64,000 nt of DNA, from the NCBI RefSeq assembly GCF_024137025.1, contig NZ_JAMYJR010000013.1, positions 310,001-374,000 on the forward strand, written 5' to 3'. The position numbers were made by a program, and so were the translations under genes. A model generated the notes under the pieces. It saw nothing but the letters and a program-made list of their open reading frames with translations, was not told the DNA's origin and made no database searches. This document shows positions 27,979 to 36,904 of the stretch, piece after piece. Position 1 is the stretch's first letter. Every line of letters begins with the position of its first letter. The stretch comes from Paractinoplanes aksuensis (GTDB taxonomy: Bacteria > Actinomycetota > Actinomycetes > Mycobacteriales > Micromonosporaceae).

Positions 27979-29342
27979 CCGCACCGCCTGCCGTCCACCC
28001 TGGTGACCTCGAGCCATCGCTGGTCAACGGCCACACCTACCTCACCCGGCGGCGGGTTCTCAAGCTCGACGCGGCCACACTGATCGGGCTGATGCTCGTC
28101 CTGCTGACCTTCATCCCGGCCCGGCTGATCATCCCGGGGACGACCGACGTCGGCCGCCCGGCCATCGTCATCTGCCTCGGGCTCTTCGTATGGTGGGTGC
28201 TGAGCCGGCTCAACCCGCACCTGGTGCTCACCGGCAACCAGCCCATCCGCTGGGTTCTGCTCATCTACTGGCTGTCGATCCTGGCTTCGTACGGCACGGG
28301 TTTCCTGCGCGGTCTGACCGGCATGGAGGCCAACTCGTCCGACCGCTGGCTGATCAGTGTGGCCGCGTTCAGCGGGGTGATCCTGGCCGCGGCCGACGGC
28401 ATCAGCAACTGGGACAGGTTCCGCAGTGTGCTGAGCGCCTTCGTCTGGTGCGCCGCCTTCCTGGCTCTGGTCGGCCTGGTCGAAACGGCTCTGGCCCGCG
28501 ACGTCACCCAGTTCCTGGTGCTGCCCGGTCTGGCCGAGAAGGGCCCGGCGCCTGAGTTGCAGGCACGCGGAGGCGGACTGCGGGTGGCCAGCAACACGAC
28601 GCACTACATCGAGCTCAGCGCCGTCCTGGCCACGGCCCTGCCGTTCGCGATCCACCTCGCTCGGTTCGCGGTCTCGAAGGGGCAACGGCGTCGCTTCGCG
28701 ATCGCCGCGCTGCTCATCGGCGCGGGCATCCCCGCCACCATTTCCCGTACGGGAATCGTGGCCGTGCTCATCATGGCCGTGTGCCTCATGCCGCTCTGGA
28801 CCTGGCGGCTGCGCTACAACGGCATCATCACCTGCCTCGCCATGCTGGGGGTGCTGGCCGCGGTCAAACCCTCGTTCGCGGCCACGCTGCTCGACATGTT
28901 CACCAACTACAGCGACGACCCGAGCATCACCTCCCGCACCGAGCGCTACGAGCTGGTGGGTTACTACTTCTCGCAGACTCCGTGGTTCGGCCGGGGCACG
29001 GGCACCTGGGTGCCGCCTCAATACCAGTACCTGGACAATCAGTGGCTGGCCACCGCGCTCTGCAACGGCATCGTCGGCGTGGCCGCGCTCGCCCTGCTCT
29101 TCCTGACCGCGCTGGTTCTTGCCTACATCGCCCTGCGACGGGCCTCGACACCCGAGGACAAGCACGTGTGCGCGGCGCTGATCAGCACCCAGCTGATCGC
29201 CATGTTCGTCTCGGCCACGTTCGATTCGCTGTGGTTCGACACGTACGCCACGGTGGTCGCCCTGACGATCGGGTTGTGCGGAGCCGTCTGGCGGTTCACC
29301 CACCCGGCCCGGCACATCAGGACGTCGACGCCCGGGCACTGA
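27975..29342 (+). CDS. O-antigen ligase/polymerase-like membrane protein (Wzy)
   Basis: A 455-residue protein with about 10-11 hydrophobic helices and a large loop containing TNYSDDPSITSRTERYELVGYYFSQTPWFGRGTGTW (given here only as position about 315-350), the region that carries catalytic residues in the O-antigen ligase/Wzy family. Such proteins join lipid-linked repeat units outside the membrane. The apparent start is TTG at 27975, overlapping the TGA of the Wzz-like gene (TTGA), which supports coupled translation. The gene ends 26 bases inside the convergent glycosyltransferase gene. Confidence 0.82.
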   Translation: MTAPPAVHPGDLEPSLVNGHTYLTRRRVLKLDAATLIGLMLVLLTFIPARLIIPGTTDVGRPAIVICLGLFVWWVLSRLNPHLVLTGNQPIRWVLLIYWLSILASYGTGFLRGLTGMEANSSDRWLISVAAFSGVILAAADGISNWDRFRSVLSAFVWCAAFLALVGLVETALARDVTQFLVLPGLAEKGPAPELQARGGGLRVASNTTHYIELSAVLATALPFAIHLARFAVSKGQRRRFAIAALLIGAGIPATISRTGIVAVLIMAVCLMPLWTWRLRYNGIITCLAMLGVLAAVKPSFAATLLDMFTNYSDDPSITSRTERYELVGYYFSQTPWFGRGTGTWVPPQYQYLDNQWLATALCNGIVGVAALALLFLTALVLAYIALRRASTPEDKHVCAALISTQLIAMFVSATFDSLWFDTYATVVALTIGLCGAVWRFTHPARHIRTSTPGH

Positions 29343-30507
29343 CGCCGAGCAGGCCGGCCAGCATGGCGGCCCGCCGCTCCCAGCTGTGCCCGGCCGCGAA
29401 CTTCCGTCGCCGGACCGCCAGCTCGTCGCTGGGGGGCGTCGCGAGCGCGGCCGTCGTCGCGGCGGCGAAGGCGGCCGGCCCCGAGGCCTCGGTGATCAGG
29501 CTGGTGCCGAGCCATTCGTTGGCCGGCAGGGGAGTCGCCACGACGGATCGTCCGGCGGCCAGGTATTCCAGCGTTTTCAGCGGGAAACTGGCCCGGTTGA
29601 AGGCGGTGTCCGCGTACGGTAGAAGCCCGGTTCGCATCAGCCGCAGATAACCCGGAAGCTCGTCGAACGGCTTGGCCCCGACCCAGCGCACGTTAGGCCG
29701 CGCGCACAGGGCCTCGAACCGCTCGGTGCGGTAGCCCGGCACGGCCGGGCCGACCAGCAGCAGCGACGCCCCGGTGGCGGCCACCGCTTCCAGCAGCTCG
29801 AGGTCGATGCGGTGGTTGAGGTGGCCGACAAAACCGGCTACCGGTCCCGGCAGGTCCACGTCGGCCGGGGTGGGTGCCTGCTCGACCTCCGTGTACGCCT
29901 CGGGAAGGCAGCCGTTCGGGACCAACTCGGCCTGGTGGCCCTGCTCCCCGTAGCGGTCCCGCAGCCCCGGCGAGACCACGGCGACCGCGTCGGCGCCCCG
30001 CATCGTGCGAGCTTCGTCCCGCAGCAGCCGCTCGCGCGACTCGCCCAGCAGCTCGGCCCCGGCCGGCAGGTCGTCGGTCACGAAGAACAGACGCCGCCGG
30101 GCCGGCAGGACCCGCCACAGCGGCGTCACCCGGCACGACACGATGCCGGCGACTGTCCCCGTGCGGCCGTACAGCTTTCGGACGGCGGCACGGGTGCCCC
30201 GCTCGACGAGCGGCCGGGTGAGCCGCTGGACCACCGGCCGGTGCATGCCGGGCTGTACCCGGGTGACGGCCCGGGCCAGCCGCGGCCCCAGCACCTCGAG
30301 GCGGGGCCGTTCGGCCAGGGTGGCCGCGAAGGCCGGGTTGCGCAGCGCGGTCAGCACCGAGACCGGCGGCTCTACGTAGAGCACCGGCGTGTGCCGGCTG
30401 AGCGCCTCGGCCATGTGCCGGTCGGTGCCGGCGGGCCCGTACCAGGTGCTGTTCGCGAACCAGACGACCAGATCCTCCAGGTTGCCCTGAAGAGCGGGGA
30501 CCGCCAC
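29317..30507 (-). CDS. Glycosyltransferase (GT4-like, TuaH-type)
   Basis: A 396-residue GT-B-like glycosyltransferase. It opens with LVVWFANSTWYGPAGTDRHMAEAL and has VVSPGLRDRYGEQGH, the donor-domain start VAGFVGHLNHRIDLELLEAVA, LLLVGP and the C-terminal PLKTLEYLAAGRSVVATPLP motif that binds the nucleotide sugar. The pattern resembles TuaH-like enzymes of teichuronic-acid loci. Two GTG codons are possible, at 30519 and 30507; GAGGAG just before 30507 favours the latter. It directly follows the beta-helix gene on the same strand and overlaps the polymerase gene by 26 bases at its 3' end. Confidence 0.82.
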   Translation of the reverse strand: MAVPALQGNLEDLVVWFANSTWYGPAGTDRHMAEALSRHTPVLYVEPPVSVLTALRNPAFAATLAERPRLEVLGPRLARAVTRVQPGMHRPVVQRLTRPLVERGTRAAVRKLYGRTGTVAGIVSCRVTPLWRVLPARRRLFFVTDDLPAGAELLGESRERLLRDEARTMRGADAVAVVSPGLRDRYGEQGHQAELVPNGCLPEAYTEVEQAPTPADVDLPGPVAGFVGHLNHRIDLELLEAVAATGASLLLVGPAVPGYRTERFEALCARPNVRWVGAKPFDELPGYLRLMRTGLLPYADTAFNRASFPLKTLEYLAAGRSVVATPLPANEWLGTSLITEASGPAAFAAATTAALATPPSDELAVRRRKFAAGHSWERRAAMLAGLLGVSARASTS

Positions 30508-30519
30508 GTGTCTCCTCAC

Positions 30520-31596
30520 CTACGGATTGACCGGCTGGCCGGTGTCGGCCCAGGTGTTGCCGCGCCAGACGTTGCCCTTGCCCTGCGCGTCCCAGTACGA
30601 CACCGGACCGTACTGCCCGCTCTTGGGATAGACCTCGCGGCTGAACACGTTGTTGATCACCTGGATGTTGTACGAGGTGCCGAGCTTGCCCGCCCCGGCG
30701 TACAGCGCGTATCCGCCCCCGGCCATCAGGTTGTTCTCGATCAGAGCGTCGTGCTGAACGCCGAAGTCCTGGAATAGGGCCAGGGCCGCGGTCTGGTCGA
30801 GCGTGTTGATGATGGTGTTGTTCCGGATCACCAGGCGTTTGCCCGACGGCGGACCGGAGTTCGACTGGATCATGTCGGTGTGGTCGCCGTCGAAGTAGAT
30901 CGGGTCGTGCAGGTAGTTGCCCTCGATCAGGCCGTTGTTGGTCGAGATCGCGTCCGACATGATCGACATGTCGTTGCGCAGTATTCGGATGTCGCCGCCC
31001 TGGTTGAAGATGGCGTGCTGCAGCCGGTCCTTGCCGTTGCCTCGGATCTCGCTGTCCTGCACGGTCAGGCCCGAGGCGCCCTCGCGCTGGATGATGGCCC
31101 ACTCGCCGGCCGTGATGAGCCGCGAGTTCTTGATGGTCACATTGTCGGCCTCGACGCTGATGTCGGCCCGCATGTCGACCCGGTCGATGACCGTGCCGGC
31201 CTTCTGGATCCGCAGAACCTTGCTGCTGGCCGCCTTGAGCTTCGTGCCGGGCCGGAGGCCGGTGTTGCTCGCGCTGGGGAAACCGTTGCGGGGCTTGGGC
31301 GCCGCCGCCTTGGTGGTGCTGCCCGGCTTGGGCGAGGCGTCAGGCGGGGCCGAGCTGGACGCGGGCGGGTCGCTCACGCTCGCGCTGGGCGGCGCGGAAG
31401 GCACTCCGCTGCCCGAGGGAGCTGGTAGCGGCCCGGCGGTGGCCGGAGTGCCGGTCGAGGAGGGCTGATCGGCCGCGGTGGCGACGCCGGGGCTGTCGCC
31501 GCCGGGAGTGACGAGGGCGATGACGACCAGAACCGCCACGACGAGAACGCCGGCGACGGCCACGAGGACGGCTGGTGACCGCAATGGCGTGCGCAC
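30520..31596 (-). CDS. Membrane-anchored parallel beta-helix protein
   Basis: A 358-residue protein with an N-terminal hydrophobic helix (about 9-30), a Pro/Ser/Ala-rich linker (about 35-110), and a right-handed parallel beta-helix (about 115-340) made of repeating turns such as NVTIKNSRLI, DIRILRNDM, LIEGNYL, LVIRNNTI and NIQVINNVFS. The fold is that of pectate lyases and other polysaccharide-binding or cleaving enzymes. The linker suggests the helix is held away from the membrane. No catalytic set is certain. Its stop abuts the glycosyltransferase gene downstream. It may bind, trim or modify the polymer outside the cell. Confidence 0.8.
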   Translation of the reverse strand: MRTPLRSPAVLVAVAGVLVVAVLVVIALVTPGGDSPGVATAADQPSSTGTPATAGPLPAPSGSGVPSAPPSASVSDPPASSSAPPDASPKPGSTTKAAAPKPRNGFPSASNTGLRPGTKLKAASSKVLRIQKAGTVIDRVDMRADISVEADNVTIKNSRLITAGEWAIIQREGASGLTVQDSEIRGNGKDRLQHAIFNQGGDIRILRNDMSIMSDAISTNNGLIEGNYLHDPIYFDGDHTDMIQSNSGPPSGKRLVIRNNTIINTLDQTAALALFQDFGVQHDALIENNLMAGGGYALYAGAGKLGTSYNIQVINNVFSREVYPKSGQYGPVSYWDAQGKGNVWRGNTWADTGQPVNP

Positions 31597-31790
31597 AGAA
31601 CCCCCTTCAGGGCCGGGACATCGGCACTCTATCGATGGTCACCGGTGCACTGCAGGCCCTTCCGGGCTGGTCCGCGCTCTCTTCGGTCAGCCGCAACCGG
31701 CCGGGCGTACGAGATGCACCGCCATTGTGGACGCTTGGGCGGGCGCGGTCCGGAAGGTTACGGTGCACCCGGCGAGGAAAGGAGCCGTGG

Positions 31791-32447
31791 ATGCGTTCGC
31801 AGTCCATCAGGGAGCGGGTCGTCGACCGCAACGAGTCCTTCGGGGGCAAGCGCCGGGCCCGCCGGTGGGACTGGCTCGTCCGCGAATTCCCTGACATCGA
31901 CCAGATGTCGGTCATCGACCTCGGCGGCGACGCCAACACCTGGATGCAGTCGCCCCTGCACCCCAAACACGTGCACGTGGTCAATATCGACACGCCGCCG
32001 GCCGAGGTGCCGGACTGGATCACGGCCGACACCGGTGACGCCTGCGCGTTGCCGGCCGAGTTCGACTCCCGCCGCTACGACCTGGTCTTTTCGAACTCGG
32101 TCATCGAGCACGTGGGTGGTCACGAGCGCCGGCTGCGGTTCGCCGAGTCGGTGCACCGGCTGGCCCCCGCGCACTGGGTGCAGACGCCCTACCGATACTT
32201 CCCGGTCGAGCCGCACTGGATCGCCCCCGGCATGCAATTCCTGCCGGTGCGGGCCCGGGCCGTGTTCGCCCGCCGCTGGCCGCTGGCCCACGTCCGCTCG
32301 GCCGACCTCCGCGAGGCGCTGACCGGCGTGCTCTGGACGGAACTGCTCGACCGCAGCCAGATGCGCTACTACTTCCCGGATTCGGCGGTCCTCGGTGAGC
32401 GCTTGGCCGGACTCACCAAGTCGCTCATCGCGGTGAAGAAGTCCTGA
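31791..32447 (+). CDS. SAM-dependent methyltransferase
   Basis: A 218-residue class I methyltransferase. Motif I is MSVIDLGGDANTW (about 38-50), the acidic residue ending strand 2 is in VHVVNID, and YDLVFSNSVIEHVGGHERR is the motif IV/post region typical of Methyltransf_11/25 proteins. AAAGGAG at about 31778-31784 serves the ATG at 31791; longer upstream reading is not coding. In this locus it may methylate a sugar hydroxyl or an end group, but the target is unknown. Its last 23 bases overlap the 3' end of the convergent propeller gene. Confidence 0.8.
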   Translation: MRSQSIRERVVDRNESFGGKRRARRWDWLVREFPDIDQMSVIDLGGDANTWMQSPLHPKHVHVVNIDTPPAEVPDWITADTGDACALPAEFDSRRYDLVFSNSVIEHVGGHERRLRFAESVHRLAPAHWVQTPYRYFPVEPHWIAPGMQFLPVRARAVFARRWPLAHVRSADLREALTGVLWTELLDRSQMRYYFPDSAVLGERLAGLTKSLIAVKKS

Positions 32448-33456
32448 CCACCGCCGGCGACCAGGCGTCCGGCACGAGCACGCGAGGGGGTCCGGCGCCG
32501 TCGGCCGGCGTGGCCCAGATGTCGCTGGTCGCCGCGCCGGTCGCACCGTCGCGGGGCAGCCCGTACAGCACGGTCTTGTCGTCCAGCCACTCGGCCTGGT
32601 CGTCGACACTGCGGGTCTCGGCCAGCTCGGTCTCGACTCCTGTGCGTAGGTCGTAGACGGCCAGTCGCCAGTGGCCCGGGGCCATGCCACCGTGCTTCTT
32701 GAATGCGATCCGGGTGCCGTCGGGGGACAGGGACGGACATTCGACATCTGTACGGATCGAATCGAGCCGTTTTTGGGCCAGGCTGCCGCGGACCAGCCAG
32801 GTCTTGCCGCCCGAGGCCGCCGTGGCGTAGAAGCGGTCGTCGTCGGCGAACGTGACGCCCCAAAAGTTGCGGTCGGCGGCGGTGATCCGCTTGCCGTCGA
32901 CTAACAGCCGGAACGTCTCGAGGTCGCTGCTGCCCTTGTGGCCGATGCGGGTCACCACCGTACGGGTGGAGAACTGGCCCAGCGAGGCGTAGGAGTCGCC
33001 GTAGACGAAGGTGGTGGTGACGGCCAGGGCGCCGTCGCGCGACAGTCGCACGCGGCTCGGCAGGCCGGTCAGCGGCAGGTCGCCGGTCGCGGCCCAGTCC
33101 GGGCCGAGAACGTGCGCCTTGTATGTGTTGGTCAGCCCCCGCCGGGCCGAGAGGCAAACCGAGCGCCCGGCCACCGCGTACGCCCGCTCGCAGGATGCCT
33201 CGGTGAACGCCCGCGGGCCGTCCGGCGCAGTGAGCGGAGCGACCGCCAGCTTGCCGTAGCCGCTGCCCAGGGCGGTGCTGCGGAAGACGATGTGAGGTGC
33301 GGTCAGCGCGGCCGCGAGGTCGGTCACCGGCACGGCCGGCGCCGAGCCGGCTGCCGAGGCCTGGTCGCGCTGCACTCGCAGCACGTAGAAGCCGGCCGCG
33401 ACCAGGGCCAGCACAACAACGCCGGCCAGGGCGGCCAGCCGGATCCGCAAGGTCAC
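32425..33456 (-). CDS. TolB/WD40-like beta-propeller protein, membrane anchored
   Basis: A 343-residue protein with an N-terminal TM helix (about 5-27) and a predicted extracytoplasmic beta-propeller. Repeated blades end in patterns such as SPDGTRIAFKK and LSRDGALAVTT, characteristic of TolB/PD40 repeats, and a WLDDKTVLYGL blade follows. Propellers of this kind bind partners or glycans rather than catalyse. The GTG at 33456 overlaps the stop of the MFS gene upstream (GTGA), so the two are coupled. The much longer open frame to 34776 runs through the MFS gene in another frame and is rejected. Confidence 0.75.
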   Translation of the reverse strand: MTLRIRLAALAGVVVLALVAAGFYVLRVQRDQASAAGSAPAVPVTDLAAALTAPHIVFRSTALGSGYGKLAVAPLTAPDGPRAFTEASCERAYAVAGRSVCLSARRGLTNTYKAHVLGPDWAATGDLPLTGLPSRVRLSRDGALAVTTTFVYGDSYASLGQFSTRTVVTRIGHKGSSDLETFRLLVDGKRITAADRNFWGVTFADDDRFYATAASGGKTWLVRGSLAQKRLDSIRTDVECPSLSPDGTRIAFKKHGGMAPGHWRLAVYDLRTGVETELAETRSVDDQAEWLDDKTVLYGLPRDGATGAATSDIWATPADGAGPPRVLVPDAWSPAVVRTSSPR

Positions 33457-34676
33457 GCCGGAGCCTCCGAAGTGCGCATGAGCCGCCAGGCGAAGGGCAG
33501 GGCGACGGCGAGCAGCAGGCCGACCACCAGCAGCGCGTGGCCCCGCCCGAAGAGCACCCACAGGCTGCCGAAGGCCAGCGCCGAGACGAACCGGGAGAGC
33601 GCGACGACGGTCTGCGCGGCCGCGATGCCGCTGCCCCGCACCTCGTCGCTGACCAAACGGCTCACCAGCGCCGGGAGGACGCCGTCGGTCGCTGCGTAAT
33701 AGGTGCCGAGCAGCAGCAGAACGAGAACCGTGGTCACGAGGCCGCCGAGTTGCCCGCCGGCCGCGAGGTAGGCCGCCAGCAGCGCGACGTGCCCGCCCAC
33801 GAAGACCCGGGCCCGGCCGATCCGGTCGGCCAGCCGGCCCAGCGGCAGCGCGAAGATCAGATACGCCACGTTGGTGCCCACGTAGAGCAGCGGGAAGAAG
33901 CTGGCGGTGAGATCGTCCCGCTGCTGGACGGCCAGATAGAGGAAGCCGTCGCCGACGGTCAGCATGCCCAGCAGGCCGGTGGCGAGCAGCGGGCGGCGGA
34001 GCCGGGTGCCGCTGATCTCGCGGAATGCCTGCCGCAGCCCGGCCTTGGCCGTCGCCGCACGGGTGCGTACATCCGGCACGAAGAGTACGAGCACGGCGAA
34101 GCCGACCACCGCGAACGCGAAGGAGACGACGAACACGGAGTCGTAGCTGCCGGGTACGAGTGCGAGCACCGCGAAGGCGATCAGCGGGCCGAGCGCGGCG
34201 CCGATGGTGTCCAGGGTGCGGTGCACGCCGAACGAGCGCCCGAGCTGGGCCGGGTCGGACGACTCGGCGATGATCGCGTCGCGCGGGGCCGTCCGCAGGC
34301 CCTTGCCGAGCCGGTCGGCCGAGATCACCCCCGCTATGGCGGCGAAGCCGTGGGCCGGCAGGAGCGCGATGCGGCTGACGGCCGACACGCCGTACCCCAC
34401 GAGGGCGATCCATTTGGGATGCCCGCCCCGGTCGGCGGCGTAGCCCCCGCCGATCCGTACGACTGCGCTGACACCCTGGTAGATGCCGTCGACTAAACCG
34501 TAGGCCAGATAGCCGAGCCCGACCGCGGTGGTCAGATAGAGCGGAAGGACCGCAGCCACCATCTCGGACGAGATGTCGGTGAACATGCTGACCACGCCGA
34601 GGAGAACTACGGTGGTCGCCACCCGGCCGGTGCGGCCCGCGGCGGCCGCCGGCCGATCGCGTACCGAGACGTACAC
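33453..34676 (-). CDS. MFS transporter in the polysaccharide locus
   Basis: A 407-residue membrane protein with about 12 helices and MFS signatures: FTDISSEMVAAVLPLYL in helix 1, GGYAADRGGHPK as motif A and the repeated version LGRLADRIGRARVF in the second half. The phrase DRLGKGLRTAPRDAI is shared with a branch of uncharacterised actinobacterial MFS proteins. The substrate is unknown. GTG start at 34676. It is coupled to the propeller gene at 32425 and divergent from the GT2 gene at 34872; such a pair inside an exopolysaccharide locus may form an accessory export or sensing module. Confidence 0.82.
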   Translation of the reverse strand: MYVSVRDRPAAAAGRTGRVATTVVLLGVVSMFTDISSEMVAAVLPLYLTTAVGLGYLAYGLVDGIYQGVSAVVRIGGGYAADRGGHPKWIALVGYGVSAVSRIALLPAHGFAAIAGVISADRLGKGLRTAPRDAIIAESSDPAQLGRSFGVHRTLDTIGAALGPLIAFAVLALVPGSYDSVFVVSFAFAVVGFAVLVLFVPDVRTRAATAKAGLRQAFREISGTRLRRPLLATGLLGMLTVGDGFLYLAVQQRDDLTASFFPLLYVGTNVAYLIFALPLGRLADRIGRARVFVGGHVALLAAYLAAGGQLGGLVTTVLVLLLLGTYYAATDGVLPALVSRLVSDEVRGSGIAAAQTVVALSRFVSALAFGSLWVLFGRGHALLVVGLLLAVALPFAWRLMRTSEAPA

Positions 34677-34871
34677 CTATTGCCCTACCTCTCCTGCTGT
34701 CGCCGGTATTGCCCGCTCCACCTTGACTCACAAATGGGTACCCGCGGCAGTCGGCCGTCCGGCCGAGCCTCCACATCCGACGGTTCGGCCGATGTGGCCG
34801 TCCGGTGCGTCCTGCCGTTCGGTTGGCGACAGAGGGTGGCTTCCATCGACGCGTCTCGCAATACTGCGAGC

Positions 34872-35708
34872 GTGATCAGCGTGGTTGTCCCGGCCCACAA
34901 CGAGGCGCCGGTGATCGGACGGTTGCTGCGGGGGCTCCTGGCCGGCGCCCGGCCCGGCGAGCTCCAGGTAGTGGTCGTGCCCAACGGATGCGCCGACGAC
35001 ACCGCGGCGGTGGCCAGGTCCTTCGAGGTCGAGGTCGTCCCGCTCGAGACGCCGGGGAAGTACGCCGCTCTGCGGGCCGGGGACGAGCGGGCCACCGGGT
35101 CCGAGGTGGTCTATCTGGACGCCGACGTCGAGATCGGCGCCGATGATGTCCGGCGGCTGGCGACCGCTCTGCGCGAGCCGGGCGTGCTCGCGGCCGCGCC
35201 GGAAAGAGTCGTCGCCACCAACCGTTCTTCGTGGCCCGTGCGCTGGTACTACGACGTCTGGCAGCAGCTCCCGGTGGTGCGGGACGGCTTGTTCGGTCGT
35301 GGGGTCATCGCGGTGTCGGCCGAGGCCCGGCCGCGGCTGCGGGCCGTGCCCGACGTGATGGGCGACGATCTGGCTGCCTCGATCGCGTTCACCTCCGACG
35401 AGCGGCGGGTGGTCTCGGGTGCCCGGGTTGTCGTGCACCCGCCGCGCACCCTGGCCGACCTGGTCCGGCGCCGGGTCCGCTCGGTCACTGCCACGACCCA
35501 GCTTCAGCAGGCCCAGCCGGGCGCGGTCGACTCGGCCCGCACGACCCGGGCCGATCTGCTCGGCGTCGTGCGGGCCCGCCCGTCGGCCGTACCCAAGCTC
35601 GTGGTGTTCCTGGCCGTCACTGTGTACTCGCGCCGGCGGGCCCGCCGGGCCGTGCGCAGCGGCGACTTCACGACGTGGCTGCGCGACGAGAGCAGCCGGG
35701 CCGCATGA
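34872..35708 (+). CDS. GT2-family glycosyltransferase
   Basis: A 278-residue GT-A protein. SVVVPAHNEAPVIGRLL opens the nucleotide-binding domain, VVPNGCADDTAAVA follows, and the metal-binding DxD is VVYLDADVEI. The C-terminal third has arginine-rich helices but no clear membrane helix. GTG at 34872 puts the conserved strand at the N-terminus; GTG at 34836 is an alternative that adds 12 residues. It overlaps the next GT2 gene by ATGA. The donor sugar is unknown. Confidence 0.82.
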   Translation: MISVVVPAHNEAPVIGRLLRGLLAGARPGELQVVVVPNGCADDTAAVARSFEVEVVPLETPGKYAALRAGDERATGSEVVYLDADVEIGADDVRRLATALREPGVLAAAPERVVATNRSSWPVRWYYDVWQQLPVVRDGLFGRGVIAVSAEARPRLRAVPDVMGDDLAASIAFTSDERRVVSGARVVVHPPRTLADLVRRRVRSVTATTQLQQAQPGAVDSARTTRADLLGVVRARPSAVPKLVVFLAVTVYSRRRARRAVRSGDFTTWLRDESSRAA

Positions 35709-36598
35709 GCTCCCGGGTCGCTGTCATCGTGGTGAGCTACAACAGCGCGGCCGTGCTGCCGGGGCTGCTGCACTCGCTCGAGGACGGTCTGCGCGGCCTC
35801 GACTGGCGACTGTATCTGGCTGACAACGCCTCAGCCGACGACAGCGTCGAGATCACCCGCAACCTGGTGCCGGCGTGCCACATCGAGCAGACCGGTCGCA
35901 ACGCCGGTTACGCGGCGGCCTTCAACGCGGCCTTGAGCCAGGCCGAGCCGTACGACGCGGTGCTGCTGCTCAATCCGGACGTGCGGCTGAAACCCGGTTC
36001 GGTGGCCACCCTGATGGGCCGGTTGGGCGCGGGGGTCGGCATCGCCGTGCCCAGGATCCTCGGCGAGGACGGGCATGTCGCGTACTCGCTGCGTCGCGAG
36101 CCCACCGTTCGCCGCGCGTTCGGCGAGGCCGTGCTCGGTCAGCGGGCCGGCCGGTTCCCGGCGCTGGGCGAGACGGTCCTCGACCGCGAGTCGTACTTCC
36201 GGGACGGGCCGGCCGACTGGGCCACCGGCGCGGTCATGCTGATGTCGCGCGCCTGCCTCGACGCCTGTGGCCCGTGGGAGGAAAGGTTCTTCCTGTACTC
36301 GGAAGAGACCGAATTCGCCCTGCGAGCCCGGGATCGCGGCTTCGCGACCGAGTTGGTGGCCGAGTCCGAAGTCGTCCACATCGGTGGTGAGTCACGGGTT
36401 TCGCCCGCGTTGTGGAGTTTGCTCACCGTCAACCGGGTCCGGCTCTACCGCATGCGGCACTCCGCGCCGGCCACCGCGATGTTCTGGTCGGCCGTCTTCC
36501 TGCGGGAGGCCTCCCGGGCCGCGCTCGGACACCCGCGCAGCCGCCGGGCCGTGGCCGCGCTCGTCCGTCCGGCCCGGCTGCCGTTCCCGCCGCCGTAA
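35705..36598 (+). CDS. GT2-family glycosyltransferase (rhamnosyltransferase-like)
   Basis: A 297-residue GT2 enzyme of the WbbL/rhamnosyltransferase-like branch: VAVIVVSYNSAAVLPGLL, LADNASADDSVE, GRNAGYAAAFNAAL, then the metal site VLLLNPDVRL and the acceptor-side motif GPWEERFFLYSEETEFALRARDRG. Many members transfer dTDP-rhamnose, and the locus encodes the complete dTDP-rhamnose pathway at 43705-47051, so rhamnose is a reasonable but unproven donor. It starts with ATG overlapping the upstream stop, and a strong terminator follows 17 bases after its own stop. Confidence 0.87.
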   Translation: MSSRVAVIVVSYNSAAVLPGLLHSLEDGLRGLDWRLYLADNASADDSVEITRNLVPACHIEQTGRNAGYAAAFNAALSQAEPYDAVLLLNPDVRLKPGSVATLMGRLGAGVGIAVPRILGEDGHVAYSLRREPTVRRAFGEAVLGQRAGRFPALGETVLDRESYFRDGPADWATGAVMLMSRACLDACGPWEERFFLYSEETEFALRARDRGFATELVAESEVVHIGGESRVSPALWSLLTVNRVRLYRMRHSAPATAMFWSAVFLREASRAALGHPRSRRAVAALVRPARLPFPPP

Positions 36599-36904
36599 CC
36601 ATTTGTCCACGTCGAAGGCATGTGCTCCGGCACATGCCTTTTTCTGTGCGGCCCGACATCACCGGAACGGGCGAAGAGCCGACCTGAACCGTTGATTCCA
36701 CATTGACCGTTCTGAGTGGTTGATGGCCCGCTCGGGCGGAGTAATCGGGTGGGTCCGTGCGAATGGGTCGTAACGGCTTGTCAGCTAGTAGTCACACCTT
36801 CCGACGGGGCGAGCGTCCTCAGTAGCCTCACGTTCGGCTCCGCAGAACCGTTGGCGGGCAAGCCTTTCCGGCCCGCCGGCCGCTCGCACCTCCGGAAGGA
36901 CGAC
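36599..36904. other. Intergenic region with terminator and likely promoter
   Basis: 306 bases between the GT2 pair and the next plus-strand operon. The first 47 bases hold a strong terminator (36616-36645). The rest is lower in G+C than its surroundings and should contain the promoter of the 36905-41244 operon, but no convincing -35/-10 pair or operator palindrome was identified. No small gene is evident. Confidence 0.5.
36616..36645 (+). terminator. Rho-independent terminator
   Basis: Perfect 10-bp arms AGGCATGTGC (36616-36625) and GCACATGCCT (36630-36639) around TCCG, followed by TTTTCT. This is a textbook intrinsic terminator closing the 34872-36598 transcription unit. Confidence 0.9.

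Noticed and set aside
27939..29339. A 466-codon minus-strand open frame
   Set aside because: It is antisense to the Wzy-like membrane gene, repeats low-complexity charged residues, and shows no domain.
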